Origin: Allolobophora icterica
Taxonomy: Eukaryota; Annelida; Clitellata; Crassiclitellata; Lumbricidae
Assembly (NCBI GenBank): GCA_963556255.1
Contig: OY744612.1
Location: forward strand, 17,423,900 to 17,487,899
Direction of reading: 5' to 3'
Length of the DNA stretch: 64,000 bases
The position numbers and the translations under genes were made by a program. Within the stretch, counting starts at the first letter, position 1; each line of letters begins with the position of its first letter. Below are positions 37,023 through 58,349 of this stretch, piece by piece. The notes below the pieces were generated by a model. That model had not been told where the DNA came from. It did not search any database and saw nothing but the letters and a program-made list of their open reading frames with translations.

Positions 37023-38707
37023 ATTTTACGCTAACTGTATGTTGGCAATATACTGTAAGTAACATTTGAAACTACCTTAGGCAGAGTCCCAAAATGCAGT
37101 GTTGAGTGCACCGTGCATTGACTAGGGCCTACTAATTTGAGCTGCACGGCACATTAATTGACCCTGCTTTGCTACAGTTGATTTTCATGTATTTACGGCG
37201 TCCCCATCATTCCATGCGCAGTACGACAAGGGTCCCCGTGCAAAATTAGCATAGGGCCCCCGAGTGGATAATCCGGCCTTGAAAATGAACATGGGGTCCT
37301 CCGAGTGGTTAATCTGGCCGTGATCACAACACCATAAAACAGAAGGAAACCGCAAATTACATACAATTCAAATACCTCACTCTACATTCAATACACGACT
37401 GCACTTAAGATACAAAAGCTCGATAACACAACAGAGTAATGTCTCACCCGAATTATAACATTCACATAATTTGGTCTTCGTACACGAGTTACACATGGCG
37501 CTCCTTCCACACACCCTTCGACTTCTCGCTTACCCTTAACGCAACCTAGCAAAGCCCCGTATGTAGCGTTCCTTTAGCGCAATTACTACACGCACACAAA
37601 TAGGGTTTGTACAGCGGACATTGTTTTTATGACAGTTAGAAATAAATTAATTTTCATTTTGAGCATTTTTCGCTCTCTGGGCGCTGTAGCAATTTTGAAA
37701 TTACGATAATTATTAGTTCCGATAATTACGATGTAGGCCTACAGACACGAACATCATGTTGCGGTGTGACAACGTGTGGAGTTAATAAACGAATAGGCCT
37801 AATAATCATGGCTCACAGTTAATTGTTGATAATGCAAACTATTAAGTCTTGCCAAGACGCCCAAGAGGGGACGTAGGCTACCCTTTTTCTACAAGTTTGT
37901 AAATATAACTGACGGTAGGCTAATTTGTGAATGCAATATTATATTTCATAAAATTATGATGACTTCTTCAGTGCCGTTCGTTATAATGTAGGCCCTAATC
38001 AAAAATCAGCTCGAGATGCGTGTTCAAACATGTGGAGAGGCCAGTTTATGGAGGGGTGAAAGTTAAAGCAACTTGACAAGGCTATACTAGCTCTGAATGA
38101 CGTTAAAGTAAGTCCGAAGGTTCAGAGCGTATAGAATTTGGTACCGACTTTCAAATAAAGCTGTCGACCAGCCACGACGACTGTTTCGATAGCATTGAGC
38201 TGTTCAGCTGCGATATCCTATTTCAATATCAGATTCATCCCTAAGTTACGATGTTAAAAGGTCCGTATGGAAAGAATTATTGATAGTGAATACTAAATTT
38301 TAAAATTTTATTCGTGTAAACATTTATATTCTCCTCCCCAAAAATTTTTTCATCCTTGTATTCGAACCCACCATAGTACGCACATAAGGCAGATCCAATC
38401 CCATTCGACTAAAGCCAATCATTGTTGCGAACCCATTTGAACCTCTACTTCCCTCGATGTCTTGCCAAGTGTCTAGATTTCTAAGAAGCGTCCCTGTTTA
38501 TATGATTGTGCGTTTGACAATGACAACTGTTATTTTATACATGTCTGTCTTATCATCTATGGCAAACCATAATTGGGAGAAGGATAGATGAATGGTAACA
38601 CTCATGAAGAGCATTAAATTAGATCTTGAAAATTCGCGGTTCGATAGGGGGCCTACCCGTAGCCTATCCCCCCTCTGGAGCGGGCGCCCATTAGGCCTAC
38701 ATGCCCG

Positions 38708-38792
<85 letters not shown>
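38708..38792. repeat. (TTA)n microsatellite
   Basis: Uninterrupted trinucleotide array; poly-Leu and poly-Asn frames are artefacts. Confidence 0.95.
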
Positions 38793-39781
38793 GGCCCTAT
38801 TATTATTAGTTTATTAGGCCTACATTGTTCCATGTCCGAGCAAGTTGAATTGGTGTGTTCATGGGCTTCTTCTAATAGGGTTATTCACGTTTGTGTTCAT
38901 GCGTAAACAACATTACAATAATGTAATAACATAATTACCTGGTTATTACAATAATTAAACACATCGCTGGTGTTATCATGGCTGCAAAGAAAACTATGAC
39001 CTACATTTTGCGTACAAACACACAAAATGCCTGAAAGCAAATAAGTTGGAATAGGCCTAGGCCTAACGGGGCCCAATCAGAAATTCTACGGGTGGGTATC
39101 ATTTTACGATGATTCCAATTTAGTCAAATTTTACTTATATAGGCCTACTAGCTTAAATTGAATATTTTGAAATATTTTTCTTTCCGTTAGAATTATTTTC
39201 TTTTAATAGATAATTTTTATCCTGCAATAATTACTGGTTCATCATTACTAGCCCAGTTAGCTACATCGGTAAGAGCGTAGGCTGCGTCTCAAGAGCTTCT
39301 GTGTTAGAGAGCATGCGGTTCGCGGTTCGCTTCCCGAAGGCGGCTTATTTTACAGATTTAAATCTCGGGATACCACGGTCCGTACACGGGGACCTTAATG
39401 GCATGGCGCCTATTAAAACGGGCAGCGGCGGTAAAGTCCCTCACCCGATCAATTCATTGAAAAATTAGCAGGATCGAGGCCATAATTTATAGGCCTACGG
39501 TCGATATAGAAAATCGCGTACATTTACATTTACATTTACATGGCCGAGTTAGATGAGGGCTTCCTTTGAATTCACGAGGGTGTGGATTCGAACCCAACTC
39601 TAAAGTGAATTTTTTAATTCATACAATTTTCTGAAACTAATGTTCTTCAAAGGCACAGGCGTAATTTGTGGAGTGCACAAGCGGTAGCCTACCTGTACCC
39701 CACTTTTTAAACTGGGGCCCTTTACCCCCAATTTTTCTTGCTTTCGTTTAATAGATCATTTTTATGCTGCAACAACAGGTA

Positions 39782-39854
39782 CGGCAGCTTGGCCGACTTG
39801 GTAAAGCGGTTTCCCTGAATGCAAGAGGTACCCGGTTCGAAACCAACCCTGAGC
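39782..39854 (+). other. tRNA-like module (A and B boxes)
   Basis: CTTGGCCGACTTGGTAAAGCGG (D-arm/A-box-like), 17-base anticodon-arm region, then CCGGTTCGAAACCAACC (T-arm/B-box). It lacks a convincing acceptor stem and is followed by a T-run that could end Pol III transcription. Nearly identical to 40058-40130. Confidence 0.5.
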
Positions 39855-40057
39855 TTAATTTTTTTTTATTCATTTTTTTCTGCTGCATTAATTTTTCACT
39901 CGTATATATTTCAAAGCATTGAAAATCTTAACTATAATAATGAAATTTTGCTTAATATACTAGTTTAAATTGAATATTTATTTGGGAATATTTCTTTTCG
40001 GTTAGAATTTTTCTTGCTTTCGTTTAATAGATCATTTTTATGCTTCAACAAAAGGTA

Positions 40058-40130
40058 CGGCAGCTTGGCCGACTTGGTAGAGCGGTTTCCCTGAATGCAG
40101 GAGGTACTCGGTTCGAAACCAACCCTGAGC
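40058..40130 (+). other. tRNA-like module, tandem copy
   Basis: Same as 39782-39854 apart from a few substitutions (GGTAGAGCGG, GTACTCGG), again followed by TTTTTTTT. Treated as SINE-type, not as a tRNA gene. Confidence 0.5.
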
Positions 40131-40766
40131 CTAATTTTTTTTATTCATTTTTTTACTGCTGCATTAATTTTTTACTCTTATATATTTCAAAGCATTGGAA
40201 ATCTTAACTATAATAATGAAATTTTGCTTAATATACTAGTTTAAATTGAATATTTATTTGGGAATATTTATTTTCGGTTAGAATTATTCTTGCTTTCTTT
40301 GCGGAATTAGAGGGCGGTAGAGGGGTTTCTTTGAATGCAGGAGGTACCCTGTTCGAAACCCACTCTAAGCTGAATTTTTAAAATTCATTCAATTTTTCTG
40401 AAACCAATGTTCTTGGAACGCAATGTTGTAACAAAATATATTCTTATGTAGGCTAATTGTCACATGATTGCTTTGTTTATCATTGCTCATGGAAGGTTAT
40501 AACAATAATTTTGCTATGAATTATTCCCTGATTTTTGCCAAAAAATTATGAAGTCATTGATTAATTATTTATTCACAACGTATAATTTAGTTAAGTTTAC
40601 ACATTGTTTACACAATCAACTACTAGCAGTGTGGCGAACAGGCCACAAGGCTTGAAAGAAGGTTGAAGCGTTCTCCAGCGACGTAATGCAACTGTGTCCG
40701 ATCTGTAGATGGAAGCGCTAGCGTGATATCATAATAGCCAGTATTTGTTTTAGCTTATTTTTGCCA

Positions 40767-40820
40767 CTAGCTGGATAACCCGGCGTTGCCCGGGGTTATA
40801 AGTTTCACACCACCACCACC

Positions 40821-40852
<32 letters not shown>

Positions 40853-42123
40853 CAACAACAACAACGACTGCTTGGCAATCTTGGCAGTCGCCCTCTGGCG
40901 GCGACTGCTTGGCAGTCTTGGAGGCCCTTGTGGCGTCTGGCGACCTGTGGCGGAAACTGCTTCGAAAGTCTTGTAGACGCCTTCTGGCATCTAGCGACCT
41001 CTGCCGTGGAGTGACTGCTTCGCAGTCGCCCTCTGGCGGCGACTGCTTCGCAGTCTTGGATGCCCTTGTGGCGTCTGGCGACGTCTGGCGGAGACTGCTT
41101 CGCAGACTTGTAGACGCCTTCTGGCGTCTAGCGACTTCTGCCGTGGAGTGACTGCTTCGCAGTCGACCTCTGGCGGCGACTGCTTCACAGTCTTGGAGGC
41201 CCTTGTGGCGTCTGGCGACCTCTGGCGGAGACTGCTTCGCAGTCTTGTAAACGCCTTCTGGCGTCTAGCGACCTCTGCCGTGGAGTGACTGCTTCGCAGT
41301 CGCCCTCTGGCGGCGACTGCTTCGCAGTCTTGAAGGCCCTTGTGGCGTGTGGCGACCTGTGGGGGAGACTGCTTCGCAGTCTTGTATACGCCTTCTGGCG
41401 TCTAGCGACCTCTGCCGTGAAGTGACTGCTTCGCAGTCGCCCTCTGGCGGCGACTGCTTCGCAGTCTTGGAGGCCCTTGTGGCGTCTGGCGACCTGTGGG
41501 GGAGACTGCTTCGCAGTCTCCCGTGGATTGACTGCTTCGCAGTCGAAGAGGGTGAACCGGGCGTTGGCGTGTTAAAGAAAACACCAGAAATCTAGCCCTC
41601 ACTGCCGGTCTGTAGTCGGCCTCTCCCTTAGTAGAGCAGACTGGTTGTTGATATACTGTAAATAATTTAGATCTTTGTCTTTGAACATACATGTGTTAAA
41701 ATTTTGCTGTAAAACGATGAATATACTTCGAATCGATCGTCATTATATTTTGTGCGAAAGTAAACAACTTATGCGCATTATTAGTGACGTTGGGGAATAC
41801 CGGCGCCATAAATAGAACCGCGGTGTCGTTAAGCGGATTATTGATGACGTTGGGGAATACCGGCGCCATAAATAGAACCGCTTGGCAGTGGAATAGGCGA
41901 GCTTGCGCGTTATGGAGGTCGGGTGGGTAGCGTTTTCGGGCATTTTCACCACGGTAGGGTTGAAAACGGAGGACGCGAACCACTCCACTGGGTGTCCGAA
42001 GCCGAGGCCGACACATTAGTGAAGGTTTCGAGTGAAAAGGTGCAAAATTGTAGAAGTTAAGCCCGGTCAAACAGACAGACAGACACACACACAGACACAC
42101 AGAAAGCTGGCTTTATTTATAGA
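40767..42123 (-). mobile_element. Non-autonomous Helitron, copy 2
   Basis: On the minus strand it starts TCTATAAATAAAGCC (42123) and ends CCCGGGCAACGCCGGG...CCAGCTAG (40767). It contains (GTG)n/(GTT)n next to the 3' hairpin, then the 137-bp minisatellite, then a body shared with copies 1 and 3 (GGTGAAAACGG.GGACGCGAA). It directly abuts copy 3. Confidence 0.85.
40870..41555. repeat. 137-bp minisatellite of GACTGCTTCGCAGTC hairpins
   Basis: About 4.5 units, each with two or three copies of the hairpin GACTGC-TTC-GCAGTC separated by TGGCGTCTGGCGACCT-type spacers. Open frames on both strands are repeat-driven. Confidence 0.9.
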
Positions 42124-43364
42124 CTAGCTGGATTACCCGGCGTTGCCCGGGATTATAAGTTTCACACCACCACCACCACCACCATCACCGCCACCACCAC
42201 CAACAACAACAACAACAACGACATCTTGGCAGTCGCCCTCTGGCGGCGACTGCTTTGCAGTCTTGGAGGCCCTTGTGGCGTCTGGCGACCTGTGGCGGAG
42301 ACTGCTTCGCAGTCTTGTAGACGCCTTCTGGCATCTAGCGACCTCTGCCGTGGACTGACTGCTTCGCAGTCGGCGCAGTCTTGGAGGCCCTTGTGGCGTC
42401 TGCCGACCTCTGGCGGAGACTGCTTCGCAGTCTTGTAGACGCCTTCTGGGGTCTAGCGACCTCTGCCGTGGACTGACTGCTTCGCAGTCGCCCTCTGGCG
42501 GCGACTGCTTCGCAGTCTTGGAGGCCCTTGTGGCGTGTGGCGACCTGTGGGGGAGACTGCTTCGCAGTCTTGTAGACCCTTTCTGGCGTACAGCGGAGAC
42601 TGCTTCGCAGTCTTGTATACGCCTTCTGGCGTCTAGCGACCTCTGCCGTGTACTGACTACTTCGCAGTCGCCCTCTGGCGGCGACTGCTTCGCAGTCTTG
42701 GAGGCCCTTGTGGCGTCTGGCGACCTGTGGGAGACTGCTTCGCAGTCTCCCGTGGACTGACTGCTTCGCAGTCGAAGAGGCTGAACCGGGCGTTGGCGTG
42801 TTAAAGAAAACGCCAGAAATCTAGCCCTCATTGCCGGTCTGTAGTCGGCCTCGCCCTTAGTAAAGCAGACTGGTTGTTTCATATACTGTAAATAATTTAG
42901 ATCTTTGTCTTTGAACATACATGTGTTAAAATTTTGCTGTAAAACGATGAATATACTTCGAATCGATCGTCATTAAATTTTGTGCGAAAGTAAACAATTT
43001 ATGCGCATTATTAATGACGTTGGGCTATACCGGCGCCATAAATAGAACCGCGGTGTCGTTGCGCGCATTATTAATGACGTTGGGGAATACCGGCGTCATA
43101 AATAGAACCGCTTCGCAGTGGAATAGGCGAGCTTGCGCGTGATTGACGGTCGGGTGGGTAGAGTTTTGGGGCATTTTCACCATGGTAGGGGTGAAAACGG
43201 GGGACGCGAACCCCTCCACTGGGTGTCCGAAGCCGAGGCCGACACAGCAGTGAAGGTTTGGAGTGAAAAGGTGCAAAATTGTAGAAGTTAAGCCCGGTCA
43301 AACAGACAGACAGAGGGACACACACACACACACACACACAGAATTCTCGCTTTATTAATATAGA
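42124..43364 (-). mobile_element. Non-autonomous Helitron, copy 3
   Basis: Minus strand starts TCTATATTAATAAAGCG (43364, preceded by A) and ends in hairpin plus CCAGCTAG at 42124, with no base between it and the start of copy 2. Carries its own version of the hairpin minisatellite at 42225-42775. Confidence 0.85.
42225..42775. repeat. Hairpin minisatellite, Helitron copy 3
   Basis: Same unit as at 40.9-41.55 kb but with different internal deletions, giving a 261-codon open frame on the minus strand that I regard as an artefact. Confidence 0.85.
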
Positions 43365-43889
43365 TATTTTAGCGCTTTAAATAATTAATTATAATAAAAG
43401 AACACGCCTTCCGGTCCCATAATTAAAGCCTAAAGCTAGGGCGTCGTTTAGTATAATCTTGACGATCTTTTTTTCTCTTAGACACCTTAACTTGAGAAGG
43501 TGTGCATGGAATAGTATATAAGAAACTAGACACGGTATACGTGCGTTAACGTTGAATATAGGCTGCCTCACGTTGCATTGCCTATTACATAAAGTGGCAA
43601 CCCTGCACTCTACGTATAAATAGTACGTCTTAGTATTACTTGGTCAGTGACAGAGTCCGGTTTGGGTTCTATTTCGAATATATTTTTACGGGCGTCCGGT
43701 ACAAGGCTAATCAGTGGACTCCAGAGTGACAGCCGCTCCAAACGCGGTCTGACCGGAGCTGGTGACGCCGATCCAACGGGGCTGGGCCCACCCTGTTGTA
43801 GATCGCGACAGGTACTGAGTCTGATGGTGGAAGGCTGATTCGGGGAATGACCGATCGTGAGAAATAAAAGCCTCACAGGTCTGTATCGG

Positions 43890-44120
43890 TAAAATCGGGG
43901 ATGGCGATCTCGCTGGTGACCGTTCGATAGTCCGGGTAAGGACCCGGTGGTTCCGTTCGATGAACACACAGGTCTGTGCAATAGACAGGGAACAGACCCC
44001 ACTGGTGACCGTTCCACGTGTACGAGGAGAGTGACCCGGTTGGTTCCATTCGAAAGTACGGGGAAGCAGACCCCGTTGGTGATGTTCGATAAAGACGGGG
44101 TAAAGATTCCGTTGGTGCGA
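43890..44120. repeat. Degenerate 36-bp minisatellite
   Basis: Five to six units of the form CGTTGGTGACCGTTCGATA...GACGGGGAA..GACCC, GC-richer than its surroundings. Confidence 0.7.
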
Positions 44121-44125
44121 TTCTT

Positions 44126-45438
44126 TTAATACGGTTATCCACGTTTGTATTCATATGTGAACAACATTACATAATGTAATAACATAATTACCTGCTTATT
44201 AGAATAATTAAACAAATTCCTAATCGCTGTAGTTATCATGGCTGTAAAGAAAACTATTAACTTACTTACATTTTGCGTACAAGCACATCAAATGCCTGAG
44301 AGCAAAATAGCGGGCCCAGTCATAAATTCTACGTGCGGGTATCGTTTTACGATGAATCCAATTTAGTCACATTTTACTTAATATACTAGTTTAAATTAAA
44401 TATTTTGAAATATTTTTCTTTCCGTTAGAATTATTTCCTTTTAATGGATAATTTTTATGCTGCAGCAATTGCTAATGCAGCGTGGCCTAGTTAGTTGAGG
44501 CGCATCCTGTGAATCTACGAGGTGGTGGGTTCGAAACTCACTCTGAAGTAATTTTTTTAATTCATGCAATTTTGTTAAACTATTGGTTGGGGTACCTGCC
44601 CTCCGATATTGGCCCCTACGATGTCCTTTGTCAAAAGGCTGATAATGCCTTATTCGCTGCCGTTCTGAGTAACCAAGGTCACGTTCTCCATGCTCTGCTC
44701 CCCCCCCTGTGAGGGCGTGCACTTATGATCTCCGCCCGCGCCCGCACGTCCGCAAAATCCCTAGAGCCGATATGATGACCCGCAGGAGTTTCATTATAAG
44801 AATGTTATGCGATCTGATGGGCTAGAAAAGGAAATGATGTTGGCTTGTGGTGAGGGGAAAAAAGACGGGGTCGACCATGGAAGAAATGGATGGATGAGAT
44901 TCACGATGTAACTGGCATGAATCTGGAAGCACTAAGGGACCTGACTTCGAATAGGAAGCAATGGAGAATGTGTGTCATGGCGATCGCTAGAGCTCCAGGA
45001 GTTGACAGCACAAGGTAACAAGGTATATACCTAATCCAAACTTTATTAGTTAAATCTAACCTAATTTCATCTTCACCAACTTATCATCATTTAACTTATC
45101 TATTGGTTTTCCTTATTCTGTTTATTGCGCCTCGTTTCGTATGCTTGTGTTTTGTAAGCCGCAGTGCGTCTGCAAGCGGCTCAATAAAGAACATACTTAC
45201 TTACTTACTTACTTTCAAACGCAATATGCAAACACATATTTTTATGTAATTGTCACAAGGTTGTGTCTTGTTTATCATTGCTCATCGAAGGTTATAACAA
45301 TAAATTTTGCAATGAATTATTATTTAAATTATTTAAATTATAACATTAATTAATTTTTCACTTATTCGTTGATTAATTATAAGAACGTATAATTTAGTTA
45401 AGTTTACAGTTACCTGTTTACATGATCAAATACTAGCA
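44126..45438 (+). repeat. Duplicated block B
   Basis: Homologous to block A (38877-40626). Carries a single tRNA-like module at 44478-44549 (GTGGCCTAGTTAGTTGAGG...GGGTTCGAAACTCA) where A has several, plus LINE-derived sequence at 44771-45025. Confidence 0.75.
44771..45025 (+). mobile_element. LINE ORF2 C-terminal fragment
   Basis: Reads VMRSDGLEKEMMLACGEG and a frameshifted remainder, the same family as the minus-strand copy at 19.3-19.7 kb, ending in an AACAAGGTATA tail. Confidence 0.7.
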
Positions 45439-45475
45439 TTATAATTTTTCAGTGATATAGCATTGAGTTATAATT

Positions 45476-45622
45476 ACCACCCTATGATGTAAGGTGGGAA
45501 AACCCACGCTTACTTACTAAGTTCCCACGTTGCCTAATGCTGGGGTGTAAAATGTCTCACATCACACCCTATCCCACCTTAATCCCACCCCTTCTACACC
45601 TTTTCCAGTAACAGTGTAGAGT
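45476..45622. mobile_element. MITE related to the 25.5-kb element
   Basis: Reverse complement begins CTACACTGTTACTGGAAAAGG, the same terminus as at 25533, with internal CCCACCTTAATCCCACCCC. Confidence 0.55.
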
Positions 45623-45788
45623 AATAGTGATGTCAAGACTCTAGATATTTTAATTATCATGTTGTGCCGACTTGTGCGTAACTAACTAACTACGGTAACT
45701 TTGCTGTAGTTTTAAAGTAAAGCGAAATCTCGAAGTGTTAGCTGACGACGTTCTTTCAAAGTAGTAGTATAAGTCTGTGTCTGATAGT

Positions 45789-46813
45789 CAGTGATGTAGT
45801 CGAGTCCACCTAAGCCGCGTCCGAGTCAAGTCCGAGTCCATCTAAGCCGAGTCCGAGTCGAGTCCGAGTCCTGATATGTCCGAGTCCGAGTCACTAAAGA
45901 TCGAGTCCAAGTCCGAGTCCAAGTCCATCCACATCAAAATACACTGAACCACGCAATTCAATGCCATAGAAAAATAACAGAACGATTTAGGCCCTATGCA
46001 GAAAGATTTTTTAATGTAATTTACCCAAATTTCACATTAAAAACATTAAATTAAATAAAGTTTTGTTCGATAATCTGGCACGATCATAAGGACACATAAA
46101 AATTCTTCCACTGCTAAACACAAGTTCAGTAGGTATGCGAACAGCTAGAACTGTAAATGCCACTAATTAAGTGCAGCCGTGTCATATGTCACGTCCTCGC
46201 TCCTCCTCCACACTGGAAGGGCGATACGAAAGTTTCTTCTAATTCGAAGCGATAAATTAATAACTGCATGCACAGTTTAGCATTACGACATATTTACAAA
46301 TCGACAATCCCTAGTATTCGGTCCAATATCATGCCCTTCACGGTGTTCGCCTCTATAAATGTGCCCGTCCACGCCGATAACAGTCTATTTATGATCCTCG
46401 TGTTCACTTCATTAGTTTCTATTGTCTGCTGGTAGGAACTGGTTGGCGCCTATGCCTATATTTTCCTACACCAGGCCAAATAGAGACCCTCTGTCTTATG
46501 TATACCCCAGCCTATTCATGATACTTGTCTTCACTTCAAACGGAATAGTTTCACCTGTTCTGGCTTATGCCTATAGCGACGGTCAGGTAAGTTCTCGCAT
46601 GAGGGTGGTCTTGGCCATAACATGGCAATACAGTTTCCTGTTCTGCCCATAAATTGTTACTCGGAAAACGAGTCAGCAAGTCAAATTCGAGTCCAGGGTT
46701 CGAGTCCGAGTCCAAGTCCGAGTCGTGACAGTCCAAGTCCGAGTCCGAGTCCGCAGAAAATCGGTCTCGAGTCGGACTCGAGTCCTTGGTCGGACTCGGG
46801 TACTACATCACTG
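45789..46813. mobile_element. hAT-like element, non-coding
   Basis: Termini CAGTGATGTAGT/ACTACATCACTG are a perfect 12-bp inverted repeat; both subterminal zones are full of GAGTCCGAGTCC repeats (45800-45930, 46680-46800). Flanking 8-mers CTGATAGT and CTGTGACT match only in part. No transposase remains. Confidence 0.75.
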
Positions 46814-47224
46814 CTGTGACTGTGAGTGGACACACTGGGCAGACTAGTGATGGTAGTGAGCCGGAAATAGTCGGCAGGTCGATCGTTGACGAACTTGACG
46901 ATGATGCGCAAATTAATTTGAGTTCTAAGGACAGCATGTATACATGAAATTAGATGTCTGCAACTGCAAGAGCAATCCAGTCTATCAACAACGACGATCC
47001 TATTTTGAAACAATGTAGGCGCCATATTCCTTATGAGGCCGCAGAATCAGAAGTGCTCTCAGGCTATGAATCTCAGTAACTCATCAGAACAGGCTGAAGA
47101 CAAAAGCAGTCGCAGTAAATATGTTTTTCAGTTTATTTCAAATTTATTATTAGGGCCTAGTAATTATTACTATTATTGTTGAATTTGTTGTTGATTGGAG
47201 TCTGAGCAGATTTGAATATTACTA

Positions 47225-47325
47225 CAGGGAAGAGGAAAGGGAGGGAGGGCGGAGGGGAGGGAGAGGTATAGAGGGGAGGAGAAAGGGAAGGGAGGAGGAG
47301 GAGGGAAGGGACGGAGGGCCCCCAA
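47225..47325. repeat. G/A-rich polypurine tract
   Basis: About 100 bases almost wholly G and A (GGGAGG, GAGGGG runs), a candidate for triplex or G-quadruplex structure. Rest of 46.8-48.1 kb: no gene seen; (CATC)n-like tract at 47820-47920. Confidence 0.8.
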
Positions 47326-48146
47326 TACGACAGATTGCTCCAGGGCCTCATAACACGGGCCTGTTTGCATTTACTAAGTATGTACTAAAATGTAGACAAT
47401 TTCTATAGCGGCTATAATTTAAAAGTTTTTGAAAGCGATATGCATGTGTCCAAATATCATTATCGTACATGAAAGTTTATGTAGCAAAAAAATTGTAATA
47501 TAATAATATTGTCTAAAGAAATAACTTTCATCGATGAACAACCGAATACCATCTTTCAATGCGTTTGGAAGCATTTATTACTTTTTCAGTGAAATTGTAA
47601 AGATACTGTATAATTGGAGGTAGCGCACGATTCGTCCCAGGCCACGTTGGGAGGCTTAAGACGCTCCCAGACGACTGTTAGGAAAAAAATTGAGCACTTC
47701 AAGGTTCTTTATCAGCGTTATTTCATAATCTGTCCTAAATTTCGACCCCCGGCCAAAATTTCCTAAGCTTACCCTATAGTCATGTGAAAGAAGTTCCGTG
47801 CTTGCATGTATGTTCCGCTCATCCCACCAGCCCACCTATCCATGCACCCACCCACCCATCCAGTTATTCCTCAATTCACCCATCCACCCGTTAATGCATC
47901 CATTCATCCATCCAGAAAGAACTCAGTCTATCAATCCGTCCTCCAATCCATCCATTTATTAATTCTTCTGTCAACTCTTACGTCCGTAAATTCAATAGTT
48001 GAAGTTTTGTCTGTGGCTGATGCAGTTATTGTCTCTAAATTGCAAACCCTTATATTTTACAAAATAGACAGTTGATAAAATGTTACTGTCGTTGGATCAG
48101 GAAAATCTATTACCAGCTATTATATATATATATATATGTATGTGTA

Positions 48147-48318
48147 TATATATAAGCTTATATTACTAGCTAATTATATATATATATATATATTATATGT
48201 ATATATTATATATATATATATAATAGGTGGTAATTATATATACATAAAAGCTGGTAATATCTACAATATATATATATAATATATATATAATTAGCTAGTA
48301 ATATAAGCTTATATATAT
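48147..48318. repeat. Large AT-rich palindrome
   Basis: Left arm ...AAGCTTATATTACTAGCTAA... (about 48147-48186) and right arm ...TTAGCTAGTAATATAAGCTT... (about 48280-48318) are inverted copies over nearly 40 bp, with an AT-rich spacer. Lies 220 bp beyond the 3' terminal exon at 48535. Confidence 0.85.
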
Positions 48319-48534
48319 AACTTAATGGCAAAACACACGCGTATGTATATCCGTAACGGTCTCTTGTACATAATATGTTCTAGATATTATCTAGAACAAA
48401 AGTTTATATGGAACAGTTCTGAAGATAAAAGACCTGCAATCGTTTATCTAAAACAGTTTTCACGAGAAAATGATACGCGATCCGTAGCGGTTCTTTGTAC
48501 AGCAATACTGTTTGTGCGTCTCAAGAACGATTCT

Positions 48535-57625
<9,091 letters not shown>

Positions 57626-58094
57626 CTAAGACCAAAAGCACAACGCAAGGCAAAAGTAATGAAGGAACATTGTCTAGCAACTGTGTATTCATTAAGTTTC
57701 TTTTCGTCGTGTAGTCTTGGAAGATCGACTGAAGCTCAGAGATGATGAAAACCAAATAGGAAGACAACTACGATTAAAGGTTTGCATGCAACTGTAATTG
57801 CAATCAGAAATTTGTATAGCGCCAGTAAAACTAATCAGAGTCAGTGGCGTTGCTTCACATTCATTGCGTTGGTTGGGCTGTACGTGTGAGAGTCCGCAAC
57901 TGGTTTCAAGTTTTCATGCATCTTTATGCTCGGTGAAGAACTTTAGCTGATGGTGAACTTTAACATCAGTTATATTACAGTTAAACAAGTCATATCGCTT
58001 GTTACAAACAAACTATGAGAAAATACCAAGTCTGGATGTTCTGAAATTGGCTGATGAAGTTTTTAGCTGGTGATGAACTTTATTCGATGACGTC

Positions 58095-58096
<2 letters not shown>

Positions 58097-58186
<90 letters not shown>

Positions 58187-58233
58187 CTCGCTCTCGCTCT
58201 CGCTCTCGCTCTCGCTCTCGCTCTCGCTCTCGC
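58097..58233. repeat. (CT)n and (CTCTCG)n microsatellite
   Basis: (CT)n 58097-58183 followed by (CTCTCG)n to 58233, about 115 bp upstream of the retrotransposon. Confidence 0.95.
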
Positions 58234-58349
58234 TGCTTGCCGGATTTAGGCATAAGCTGAAAAGCTACATCTACAATCCGCAGGGGCCTAGACCAATTCT
58301 GATTTTTTTAAACAAATTGTGTGTACTGTTTGCATATATATATATATAT

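Larger units (their letters stand above)
38877..40626 (+). repeat. Duplicated block A with tandem tRNA-like modules
   Basis: Matches block B (44126-45438) at both its left part (GTTATTCACGTTTGT..., TCATGGCTGCAAAGAAAACTA) and its right part (GTTTATCATTGCTCAT.GAAGG, GTATAATTTAGTTAAG). Between them are tRNA-like modules at 39250-39345, 39541-39605, 39782-39854, 40058-40130 and 40301-40370; the third and fourth are a tandem duplication of about 276 bp. Confidence 0.75.

Noticed and set aside
39250..40370. tRNA gene cluster
   Set aside because: A- and B-box-like motifs are present, but acceptor stems do not pair and the modules are embedded in a dispersed duplicated repeat; SINE-like origin is more likely.
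42133..42918. 261-codon open frame with repeated DCEAVS units
   Set aside because: Lies inside a Helitron minisatellite; frames are open on both strands because of the unit sequence, with no conserved domain.
43610..44154. Overlapping open frames on both strands near 43.6-44.15 kb
   Set aside because: They track the degenerate 36-bp minisatellite and GC-richer DNA, with no recognisable protein.
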